Assembly (NCBI GenBank): GCA_943704415.1
Contig: CALSCO010000263.1
Span: forward strand, 1 to 46,033
DNA: 46,033 bases
Source: Parvularia atlantis
Lineage: Eukaryota > Opisthokonta > Rotosphaerida
Direction: 5' to 3'
The notes beneath the pieces are model-generated. The model was not told the origin of the DNA, ran no database searches, and was given only the letters and a program-made list of their open reading frames with translations. Below are positions 20,801-30,785 of the stretch, piece after piece. Numbering within the stretch: position 1 is the stretch's first letter; each line of letters opens with the position of its first letter. Both the position numbers and the translations under genes were made by a program.

Positions 20801-23800
20801 CAACGCTGTCACTGCAATACGGCGTCAGCAGTGCGCACATACCAACAATAGCGCGTCGCACCTGTCGGGCTCGGTGGCGCTCGAGAGCAGGCTGCTGATC
20901 GCCGCGCACGACCGCTCCGAAAGCGTCGGATAGGCGTACGCAAAGGTCACCAAGTCGGTCTGCGCACGGTGTCACGCCATGCACCAACACAGCAGATATG
21001 CGCACCAGCACGCGCCGCTCAGGAGAGGCGTCGTCGCCGAGGTTGGCCGAGAGGTCAATGTGCGCGAGCATGGGCACAACGAGCTCATAGACAAAGCTGC
21101 GTGTGCCCATCATGAGCCGTGAACGGTAGCAGGCAGGCAGCGCACCGGCGGCGATCGGTCAGGTGCGCGGTCGGGCCGGGCCGCTCGAGCAGTGTCAGGC
21201 AGCGGAAGGCCTCCGTCACGAATGCGAGCGCGATCGGGCCCAGCGCGGGCGCCACGGCCTCGATCAGCTGCACCGCTGCGGCGACGAGCGCGGCCGGTCG
21301 CGTAGCCGCAAAGGCCTGGCGGAACGGCGCGAGCACGACGACTGGGTCTGTGGCAACAGCGATCAGCGGCAGCGGGGACAGGGCGCGTGCGCACCGAGCG
21401 CGCCGTCGGGCTTGACGCGGTTCGCCCACAGGGCAGACAAGAGGCGCTCGACGAGTGCGGCGGCGCGCTGGCGAACGCTTCCGTCGCCGTGCGTTAGGTG
21501 GTACAGGCCTGCACGACAGCAACGATCAGCCGCAGCCACCGCTGCCTCGCGCGGCGCACCGAGGAGCAGCAGCGGGCCGGCGTGGTCGAGCAGCTTGTTG
21601 ACGAGCTGCGCGGCTGCCGGCGAGGGTCCCGCGGCACCGCCTGATCGTTGCGCGTGTGAGACGGACAGCGATCGACCTAGCGTGGACACGCACTGGGCGA
21701 GATCTCGAGCTGGCTCATCTGCCACTCATTGTCCAGGCGCGCCAGCAGCCGGGCAAAGCCCTCGAGACGGTCAGTCGGGCCAAAGTCATCCTCGCCCTGT
21801 GCCCCGAGCGCGCGGCCGAGGTGCGCACTGCGCCCGGCACGGCGGCGCGACGGCACGGCGAGGTCGCACAGCGCATGGAAGCTCGCGACGGCCTCGACGG
21901 GCTCGGCGCTGGGCAGCGTGAGTACATGTTTTCGGCTGCATTCGCACCGCTACGCACGTGTAGATCGACGTGAGCAGCGGCTCAAAGACTGACGTGAAGG
22001 CGAACGCAGTCACGGGCGCGAGCACCTCGGCGCCGCGGCTCTCGATGCGCGTGAGCCACTGTAGGTCGGCCGGGCCGCAGCCAGCGAGGTCGAACGGCGA
22101 GCCGAGCAGGACGAGCATCTGCACAGGCGCCGCTGAGAGGGCACAAGGTCGAACACCGACGCGCACCTCGATCGCGCGCACGGTGCCGTCGCGCAGCAGC
22201 AGCAGCGGATCGTCCGCGGGCGGCTTGGTCTTGGTCGTCGTCACCTGTGCATTGCCGCCAGTCAGCCACGACCCAAGCCTTCAGCGTGCAGCGCGCCGAT
22301 CGGTCGAGCAGCGCAAGTTGCGCCCAGTCGTGCGTGGCGCGCAGCGTCGTGAAGATGCGACGACGCTCGGCATCCGGCCAGTTGGCCTGCCGCGGCCCGA
22401 GCCAGCGCGTGGCAAAGAGCGTGCTGCCGTGCGGCACGAGCGCGTGGCGCAGCAGCTGATCGTTGCCGAGCGTGTCGGCGAGGGCCGCGACCGCCTGGCT
22501 GTATGCGAGCGCGAGGCCGAGCGGAAAGGCGGCGACGGCGGCGGCGTTGACCGGGGTGGCCGCTGCGCCAGCAGCACCAGGGCCAGAGGAGGCAAAAGAG
22601 GTCGACGACAGGCCGAGGGCAGTCAGGTGCGACTCGATGTCGAGCACGATCTTGCTGACGTAGGGCAGCAGCGGCTTATCGGTGCCCGGCTGCTGCAGCT
22701 GGTTCGCAAAGTACGGGTTCATGCACACGAACCTACGCGCACAAGCACCGTCAGATCAGGCACTCGCGTGCACACCTGGCCACGCACGCAACAAAGGCCG
22801 CTGCGTTGTCCTTGTACTTGGACTTGCGCTTCATCGTCGCCTTGCCCTCGTCGGCCTCCAGCAGCCTGCGCGCGGCATCAGTCATGCGTAGGGCCGACAC
22901 GCAAAAAAAAAAAAAAAAGTAAACGCACCAGCTTGCGTACGAGCTCAGCAGCACGCCGAGCGCGTTCTCGCTCGCAAAGTACGCCGCGCTCGACATTGCG
23001 CGCCGCACCCACGCCGATTCGCCGATCATGTGCTGCGCCCGCGGCGCCTCAGTCCGCGAGCGACACCCGTGCACGCCGTGTCACACCGTCCAGTAGAACT
23101 CCTCAAAGGCCTCGAACAGCAGGCCGGTCTTGGCCGCGCGGCGGGTGCGCACGTCGATGCTCGTCACGGCGTCCTGAAAAGAGGCCGGGAGTGAGCCGCG
23201 GGCGCTCAACAAGCAGCGCACGAGCACAGACCGCAACGCCGCACATGGCCATCGTCAGCATCACGATCGCGGGGAACGCGTCTGTGAGTAAGAACAGGTG
23301 AGCTGCACGGCGTGCCAATGGGCCGGCGAGCGCACTGTCGCTGTCGATCGGCGCAAAGTACACCGGCGCGTCGCGTGCGGGCGCCGTCTCGACCGCAGCC
23401 GGCGGGATGAGCAACCGCAGCAGCTGCGTGCACCGGAACACGCTCTGCTTGCGTCCTGTACAGCCCGATCAGCACGCTTGCGGGCTCAGACGGTCTCAGC
23501 ACACCGTTGCGTGCAAACAGCCGCGCCGCCTCGGCCAGGTAGAACGCCGACAGCCCCGCGTACTCGCTGCAGACGACGGTCGCGAACGGCAGCTGCTCCA
23601 TGCCTGCGTACTGCAAGCTCTTCCTGCAACGACGAGCTAGCTGTCTCAGCTGCCCCGCTCACGCAGCAGGCGCGACTGCCGCACCAGCGGCAGCCACGGC
23701 AGGCGCTGAGCAGGAAGGCGGTGCGGGCGCGCGCGACGATCGTTGCTCTGGCACAGCGTGAGCTCGCCCGACCGTCCAGCACGCCAGCGCTGCGCACTCG

Positions 23801-26800
23801 TTGGCGACGACGACCGAGTACAGGTCCGTCTGCAGGCCACCCTCAACGCCCGACAGCGCCAGCTGGATTGGCCGGAACTCCTGCAGCACCTGCGCAACGG
23901 CCATCAGCGCGCAGGCAACGGGCAACACTCGCACGCACCCGCCACACGAGCCGTCGCACGAGCGGGTGCGCACGCGTGCCCAGCACAAGCGCGGCGCCGT
24001 CAATCTCGGCGGCGAGGTGGCCCAGGCCCGGGTCGGCCTGTGGCACGCCCTTGTTTGTGCGCAGCTGCCGCGCGTCGTAAGCAGCACATCCCGGAAAAGG
24101 GGGGCATTGCACGCACCTGGTCGCTCCAGATGCGCAGGAGTGTGAGCACCTGGCCCAGCACCGTCAGCGTGCTCGTGTCGCTCTGCGCGTCCTCGCCAAA
24201 CATGAGCAGCAAGAAGCTCGCGACGATGCGGCAGCGAAAGTCAGGCTGTTGCGCCGTCAGCAACCTTGTGCGCGTGCAGCACAGTCGTCACACCTGCTCC
24301 ACGAAGACGCGCTGGATCGAACGAGCGACCTCGGCCGCGAGGGCTTCCACGCCGTGCAGCGTGAGCGCGCCCGCGACGATGTTGAGCTCGGGCACGCGCA
24401 CGATTGGCAACGTCGCCAGCACCTCTTTGTAGAGCGACAGCACGGCGGTCTGCGCTTCCCGTCAGCGCTGCAGACAGCATGCAACGCTCGCTGCACACCT
24501 GGTCAGCCTGGATACCCACGGCGCGCTTCTTCTTCGTCGGCCGCGTGAGCTGCGTCGACGCGACGAGCGCGCCGATCGACGCTAGCGAGCCGTCGACGTC
24601 GCAGCCGGTCTGCAACGACGTGTAAGGCAATAAGATTGACGGGTACGCGCTCACCAGCCACTTGGAGACCGTCGTGCCCACGCTCGGTGCCGCGCGGTGA
24701 GTCTCGCCAGCAACGACCTCGCTCTGTGGCTCGGCCGGCGCCATCAGCGGCGCAACCTCGACCGATGACGAGCGCACGCTGCGTGTGCGGCATGGGCTCG
24801 GTGGTCACGTCAAGCGGGCAGGCACGAGCGCACTGCTGCATGGGTGCACTGCCGCTGGTCGCTGGCGTCGAGAAAACCGTCTCAGGCGCCTCGACGCTGG
24901 GCATCTTGGAGCTGCATGCAGCACGGCACGTCAGCAGTTGACTGCCGCGGCAGGCGCGGCTCACCTGCGCATGAGCCGGCCAAGACCGCCCGAGACCGAG
25001 CGGATAAAGCTGCGTCGCGGGCCGCGCTCGTCGGCCGGGGAGAGCGCGGCGGCCTCGCCGGCCTCGCTCGCGTGGAAGATCTGCGGCTCGCTGTCACACG
25101 CGATTAGCGGTGCGCGCACGAAAACAGAGGGTCGGCCGGCACCTCGCAAAGTCGTCCGGGTGGACGACGTGCGGCACCGAGACGTCCAGCACCTGCGTCG
25201 CAAAACCGAGCGTGGCCGTGCCGACCTGCATGTCGCACAGCTGGTGCAGGTACGAGATGCTCGGGCCAAACTTGGCGCCCGCCTGCGCGAGGAATAAGCC
25301 GAGCGGCTCCGCGACTGCGCACGCAGCGAGCCGTTAGAGCAAAAGGCAGCAGCAGCGGCGTGCGACGAGGCGCACCGTGCTCGGGCACGCCGTCTGCAAA
25401 GCCCGACAGCGGGTCCAGCAGGATGCGCAGCACGCGCACGCCGAGCAGGTACAGCTCGGGCGGCTTGCCGTCCTCGGAGTGCATGAGCAGGCCCGGCAGG
25501 ACCTTGTCGAGCACGAAGATCGGGCTGGCGGCGAGCATCTGCAGCACGATCGCCACACCCGTGCCAACGCAGTCCGTCGCGAGCGGCAGCGTGCGCTTGC
25601 TGAAGAGCGCGTCGTCGACCGCCTGCAGCCGGTCCTGCACCACCTTCCGTGCCACGAGCGTCATCATCGGCGCCAGCGGTGCAGCACAGGCACGGCAATG
25701 TGCACCTTGGCCTGCTCCTCCCCGGCCGGGCGCACGCCAAAAGCGAGAGGCCGTGCCAGCGCGTGCTTGCCGTACAGCTCATCCTGAGCGTGCGCGAGGC
25801 ACTGCCGCTGCTGGCCGCGGAGCAGGCGCAGCAGGGCGCGCAGCTGCGCGAGGGGCGACTTTTTCTTGTCCTGCCCCGGCGCATGCGCATGTGTGTGAGG
25901 ACAGTCGATGCGTTTCGGGGCGCGCGCACCTTGGCCGCCTTAAGCAGCTCCTTCGTCAGCAGGTCGCCCACGTTGGCCTCGAAGAACGACTGCGAGGCAC
26001 GTGCGATCGCCACAACCGCCAGATGCAGCGCGGCCGCACGCAGCTCATCCACGCCGAGCCACTTTTGCGCACGCTTGTACGTCTCGGCGATCTGTTTCGC
26101 GCGATGTGCAATGTCAGCGCAACGAGCACGGGGAAGCGCGCCCGCTACCTCGCGCGCGCCGTCCTCGCTCGCCGTGCCGTTGAGCTGGTCGACGATGCGC
26201 TCGATCCCGTGCACGCAGCTGAGGCGCACGTACGTCTTCTTCTGCTTGTCGACCGCGTCCGCGAGCGTGCGCAGCAGCTGCAGCGCGTCGTCGACCTCGC
26301 CCGGCTGACGCACAACAGGCTGGTCAGCAACGGACGATGCAGAGGCAGCGACGCACGCCAAAGACGAGAAACTGGAGCCCACGCACAGTCGCCTGCACCT
26401 CGTCCGCGCCTAGCTTTGCCCACGACACGAGCGCCTCGGCTGTGATGCGCGCGCGGCTGCCGCGCAGCGCTCGCGTGAGCCTGCGCACGACCAGAGCGGG
26501 CGGCGTGCGCACTGCTTGTGCGAAAGGGCGCCGAGCACGACGGCGACGCGGTGTGAGATCGCGAGCGAAAACTGCCCAAACGTCTCGCCGCTCAGCTTCC
26601 TGCACCGCCGATCAGTCTCGCAGACGCACAAGCGGAGCTCCTAGGCGCACCGCGGCAGCAGCGCACGCAGCGCTGCAAGACACGCGCGGATCAGTTGCTC
26701 CTGTGTCTCGGGGCGCAGCGCGGCCATCAGCGCGGTCGCATCGCGGGTGGCCGGCGCGGACACGAGCGCAGCGAGAGCGTCAGCGACGAGTGCGGCCCAC

Positions 26801-27572
26801 GAGAGCGCCTGCGTCTCCCGTCAGGAACGAAAAAGCCAGGGCGCGCAAGGCAGGCGAGGGACACACGCAGGCCTCGGCCACCTTGCTCTCGGGCGCGACG
26901 GTGCCGCCAGCGATGCGCAGCATCAGCGTGTCGACAAACGCGGTCGCATCGGGGCCGCTTCCCGGCAGCAGCTTGCGGGTGTCGTTAGCCGCGTGCAGCA
27001 ATGCAGCGCGGCCCACGCACCGTCACCAGGCTGCCCACGAGGCCGTCGATCACGCTCAATGGCGCGGCCTGCAGCAGCGCGACAAACGCGCCGTGCGCGT
27101 CGCTCTCGATGGCTAGCGCGAGCACGTGTTCGTCCTGCGCGACCGTGAGCAGCGGTCCGATGCGGATGCACAGGCGCGCGCGCGGCTACCTTGCGCGGCC
27201 CCGTCGCCCACGCTGTCAGGTGCGCTGCCGTGGCGTGCTGCCACTGCGCTGTCGCGGCTGCAAAGACGTCGGCATCGGGCTGCGGCGACGTCTGCGCGGC
27301 GCCCGTCATCAGCAGGCCATTTGCATCCGCGTGCCACACAGCACCTGGCGCAGCGCTGCGACGTCGCGCGCGAGCTGCTCGGCCAGCGCGGGCTGGTTCT
27401 CGCGCTGCGCGAGCGCGCGCCGCTGCTCCCTGTCGCGCACGGCGTCGCCGATCTGTGCACGTGTCGCGTGAGCGGGGCAGGGTGCGTGCTCCACGAGATG
27501 CGCACGCACCTTCTGCGCGTATTTGGCGTCCTGCGGCGCGTCGGCGCCCGTGCGGCGCGTCGCGGCGTGCAT
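17859..27572 (-). CDS. Very large helical-repeat (HEAT/ARM-like) protein, possibly Furry/Mor2 family
   Basis: A chain of some 25-30 exons on the minus strand with no convincing internal gene boundary. I start it at the ATG at 27572 (MHAATRRTGADAPQDAKYAQ) and end it at the TGA at 17859 after NVNALLEALP. Exons are almost all Leu/Ala-rich amphipathic helices. Examples: LSVIDGLVGSLVTV, FGQFSLAISHRVAVVLGALS, EALVSWAKLGADEVQATVRG, RLSCVHGIERIVDQLNG, ASPIFVLDKVLPGLLMHSE, YLLGVRVLRILLDPLSGF, and SVGTTVSKWLVSAYPSILL. The block with FFEANVGDLLTKELLKAAK and the following LDKVLPGLL...LLGVRVLRILL resembles the N-terminal region of Furry/PAG1/Mor2/Tao3 cell-morphogenesis scaffolds. That resemblance is from memory and weak. 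Another giant solenoid (exportin or nucleoporin type) is possible, as is more than one gene. Confidence 0.45.
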
Positions 27573-27614
27573 GAGACGCGCTCGCGACGTGCCGTTTCGA
27601 GTCTGTCACCAAAC
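27573..27614. promoter_or_regulatory. 42-nt divergent interval between the solenoid and enoyl-CoA hydratase genes
   Basis: The two start codons are separated by 42 nt. The interval contains CGTTTCGAG, also present in the 20-nt sirtuin/GT92 interval. No TATA box is present. Confidence 0.4.
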
Positions 27615-28738
27615 ATGACCGCCGCCATGACTCGCGCCGCATCGGCCGCGCTCGTTCATGTGCGTTGCACGCGCCGCAGTCGCACCTTCGCGCCGCTCAC
27701 TGCGCCGCCGCCCGCGCAGGTCGAGAAGAAGGGCTTCGTGACGACCGTGACGATCACGCGCCCCAAGGAGCGCAACGCTGTCGACGGCGCGACGGCCGAG
27801 GCGCTGCACGCCGCGTTCACCGCGTTCGACGCTGATCAGGAGGCGCGGCTCACGCATCGGCTTGTGCGGCGTTGTTGCTGAAGCAGAGCGCAGGCGCGCG
27901 TCGCCGTCCTCTGCGGCACCGGCGGCACGTTCTGCGCCGGGGCCGACCTCAAGGGCTTCTCGAACCCGATCAACGTCGAGATGGACCGGATGGGCCCGAT
28001 GGTTCGCGAGCGCTCGCGGTGCAGCCCCGGCCTGGCTGAGCGCGTTGCGCAGGGCATCTCGCGCCTGCGCCTCAGCAAGCCCGTGGTCGCGGCCGTCGCG
28101 GGCTATGCCGTCGCCGGCGGGCTCGAGCTCGCGCTCTGGTGCGACCTGCGCGTCGCGGAGGAGTCGGCCACCTTTGGCGTCTTCTGCCGGCGCTGGGGCG
28201 TGCCGGTGCGCGCTGCCGCCCCTGGCTGCGTGCGAGCGACTGACTGCGCACACAGCTGATCGACGGCGGCACCGTGCGCCTCGCGCGGCTCATCGGCCAG
28301 TCGCGCGCGATGGACATGGTGCTCACCGGTCGTCCGGTCGCGGCCTCAGAGGCGCTCTCGTTCGGTGCGGCTGCACTGGCGGCCGCGCGCATCACTGCTG
28401 ACTGCTCGTGCCGCAGGGCTTGCCAACCGCGTCGTGCCCAACGGCAAGGCGATGGAGGCGGCCGAGGCGCTCGCGCGCGAGATTGCCCAGTTCCCGCAGC
28501 TGTGCATGCGCAACGACCGCCAGTCGATGCTCGACAGCCACGGCCTGAACGAGCACGACGCGCTGGCAGTCGAGTTCAAGTACGGCCTGCAGACGCTTGC
28601 GAGCGGCGAGGTGTGCGCTTGCGCTTTCGCGAGGGTACAATGTCCCTGACGCCGGGTCCGCAGGCGCAGCAGGGCGCCGCGCGCTTCGCTGCTGGCGCTG
28701 GCCGCCACGGTGCGTTCGGCAAGGACTCGAAGCTCTGA
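27615..28738 (+). CDS. Enoyl-CoA hydratase/isomerase (crotonase family), SKL-ending
   Basis: Crotonase-fold enzyme, probably acting on enoyl-CoA in fatty-acid breakdown. Start at ATG 27615 (MTAAMTRAASAALVHVRCTR), a basic, Ala-rich leader that could be mitochondrial. Exons give TTVTITRPKERNAVDGATAE, VAVLCGTGGTFCAGADLKGF (oxyanion-hole AGADL), SRLRLSKPVVAAVAGYAVAG, and GGLELALWCDLRVAEESATF. They continue with GVFCRRWGVP joined to LIDGGTVRLARLIGQSRAMD, then LTGRPVAASEALSFG and LANRVVPNGKAMEAAEALA. The glutamate of GGLEL is kept. The second catalytic Glu of classical hydratases (in FGQPE) is replaced by the FGVFCRRWGVP form, which I know mainly from bacterial crotonases. The protein ends KDSKL, a canonical peroxisomal signal. 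Five or six short introns. Confidence 0.9.
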
Positions 28739-28792
28739 CGGCATCTCGCACCAGTGCAAATCGCTTTCGCTGTTCCACGCTTACAGGTCCCA

Positions 28793-29636
28793 TCAGTGCT
28801 CCACCGCAAACTGCGCCGAGGCCTCGGGGCCCGCGACGGTGCGGTAGACGTAGGCGCGCGCGCGTACCGTCGCGCTCGAGTGCAGCGTAAACGGCCCGCG
28901 CACGTCGTACTTGATGCTGTTCTTGTTGGGTTCGACGCCATTAAGCCTGCGCGCCGCGCGTGAGCCCCACGCAGCGGTGCACTTGCCAGAGCGCACGTGT
29001 AGTAGATGTGCGCACCCGGCGTGCGGCACGTGAGCGAGATCGCGACCTGCGTGTGGAACTGGCCGCCGCTGGGCTTGATCTCGACCGACTCGACCTGCGG
29101 CGCCGCTCAGCGACACATGCCATCAGCGTGCACATGCGCACCTTGATCTCGTCGAGATTGTCCGGCGGCTGCTCGATCACCGCGCCACGCCACGGGTACC
29201 GCCGCGGCGCCGTCGTCGACGCGCCCGCCGCGGCCAGCGCGGCAACATCGCCGCCGTCCGCCTCGGCCTCAGCCTCGCGGCGCCGGGACACGGTGCCCTG
29301 CTCGCACTCGCAAGTAAGCCATCGCACACGAACACGATCGCATCGGTACGGTGCGCGCGCCTTCTTCTTCTTGGGCTTGGACTCGTCGCCGGCCGCGGCC
29401 GCGGCCTTGCGCGTCCCGGCCTTGCGCAGTGTGCCGCTCTTGGGCGTGTCGGCCGCGCCGGGCGTGGCGGGTGTCATCGGCGTAACCGGCGTCATCTCGA
29501 CGTCGGCACCACGCGCGGCGCTCGCCGTGCTCGTCGACACGCTCAGCGCCGTCTGCAGGCGCCGCGCCGCACCGCGCGGTCGCGATGAGCCGCACAGCGC
29601 CGCGCCAGCGCGGGCGTGTCACGGTACCACGGACAT
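28793..29636 (-). CDS. Fn3-associated/chitobiase-C-terminal domain protein
   Basis: Start probably at ATG 29636 with a tiny first exon (MSV) spliced to TALSVSTSTASAARGADVEM. A GTG-led frame at 29540 has no upstream ATG, so the splice is preferred. A Thr/Pro-rich stretch (TPVTPMTPATPG) and a basic patch (KPKKKKARAPYRC, possible nuclear signal) come first. RRYPWRGAVIEQPPDNLDE and VESVEIKPSGGQFHTQVAIS follow. Then LTCRTPGAHIYYT is joined over an intron to LNGVEPNKNSIKYDVRGPFT, and ATVRARAYVYRTVAGPEASA precedes the stop at 28793. The series PSGG-F...V-x-I-S-L...TPGA-I-Y-T-x-N-G-x-x-P...VRA-A is the small beta-sandwich found next to hexosaminidase and Fn3 domains. Its function here is unknown. Confidence 0.7.
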
Positions 29637-29666
29637 GCTGCCGATTCGCGTGAAAAAAACAGCACG

Positions 29667-29994
29667 ATGTCCGAAGCGGCGCGCGAGCAGCTCGAGGCGG
29701 TTCGTGGCGTCGTCGGCTTCGCGCGCGCGCGCGATCGCTCACGGGTGCGCACAGGTCACGGTGTCGCTCACGCGGCTGTTCCAGACGCTGACGCAGCACG
29801 TGGCGACGGTGCGCGTGCGTGCGATCGCCGACGATTTGCTGACGGCGGCCGTTGCGACCAAGGTCAACGAGCTCGCGGTCGAGGCCGAGGTCCACGGCAA
29901 GTTCCTCGGCGCGTGGGACGAGTTCCTGCGGCGCGGCGCGCAGACGTTCGCGGGGCGTGACGGCGGCGGCGCAAATGACGCGATGCGGACGTGA
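29667..29994 (+). CDS. Small helical protein, unknown
   Basis: MSEAAREQLEA (ATG at 29667) can be spliced over a ~53-nt intron (29700 to about 29752) to VTVSLTRLFQTLTQHVATVR, giving about 95 residues of nearly continuous amphipathic helix (LLTAAVATKVNELAVEAEVH). It ends GGGANDAMRT with TGA at 29992-29994. An unspliced reading from ATG 29635 (MLPIRVKKTARC) is the alternative. It resembles small complex subunits (Mediator- or BLOC-like) in length and helix content only. Its 5' end is divergent from the Fn3-associated gene, with start codons about 30 nt apart. Confidence 0.5.
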
Positions 29995-30039
29995 TCGCAG
30001 CAGCTTTTGTACCGATAGGCCCACAGACGGACAAGACTA

Positions 30040-30350
30040 GGCCCGCCGCCGCCCCCAGCCGCGCGCCCACGTTTATCAGCGGCTTCTCGACGGCGAGGTA
30101 GACGACGAGCGCGCCGGCCAGCGACACGACGAGGAAGAACGGCGTACGGCAGGTACAGGAACACGTGCACGGCGACCACCCACGTCACGGCCAGCGCCCG
30201 CGACGCGTCCAGTGGCGCCGTCTGCGTGTGCCCGCGCGTCCGCACGAGCGACCGCGTATTCGCCACAAGATCCCACGCGCCCATTGGATTCACGTCACGA
30301 CCAATGAGCGCGCTCGCCACTTTTGCCCATTGATCTACAACCGCGCGCAT
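30040..30350 (-). pseudogene. Truncated NRF-6/acyltransferase-3-like fragment
   Basis: From ATG 30350 the frame reads MRAVVDQWAKVASALIGRDV, then AWDLVANTRSLVRTRG, LDASRALAVTWVVAVHVFLY. This is like the start of the acyltransferase-3 domain in NRF-6 proteins (an F/W-x-x-x-x-N-x-x-L-x-x-T stretch, then LDGLRALSMLWVILGH). A few codons later a different frame gives VVSLAGALVVYLAVEKPLIN, which resembles the last membrane helix and E-x-P-x-x end of the same domain. About eight central helices are missing, and the two ends are joined by a change of frame with no splice signals I can see. It looks like a deletion remnant. It lies about 240 nt upstream of the divergent SERBP1 gene. Confidence 0.5.
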
Positions 30351-30526
30351 GTAGCTGCTGCTATCTGCTTCGCCGCCTCGCGCGTTGCCGCGCTGCATCC
30401 GCCGCGCGCTGCATCTGCCGCCTGCGCGCCGCTCAGGGTGGGCGCGCGGATTGTCGGATGGATCGGGGTGCCGCCGCGTCGTGCGCGTCCTGTGCGCGTG
30501 CGGTCAACGTCTGCCTCGCCGCCCTT

Positions 30527-30540
30527 CACCGAATTCGGTG
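30527..30540. promoter_or_regulatory. Perfect 14-bp palindrome upstream of SERBP1
   Basis: CACCGAATTCGGTG reads the same on both strands and ends about 51 nt before the SERBP1 ATG. Its position and symmetry suggest a dimeric factor site in the core promoter. I do not know the factor. Confidence 0.45.
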
Positions 30541-30591
30541 TCTCAATTCCGCGCCCCCCGTCGCGCGCACGCGCAGCAGCGGCCTGCGAAG

Positions 30592-30754
30592 ATGGCGAAT
30601 CCGTTCGCTGTCCTCACGATCGAGGACGACGACGAGCCCGAGGCGCCTGTGGCAGCCCCGGCGCCCGCGGCGGCGGCCAAGGGCGGCGCGGCGGTCAAGA
30701 AGGACTCGCCCAAGCAGCCGGCGGCGGCGCAGCAGGGCTCGGGCCAGGGCCAAG

Positions 30755-30785
<31 letters not shown>

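Noticed and set aside
21970-23301. A 443-codon plus-strand frame
   Set aside because: Basic, low-complexity shadow of the minus-strand helical-repeat exons; no introns or domain features on this strand.
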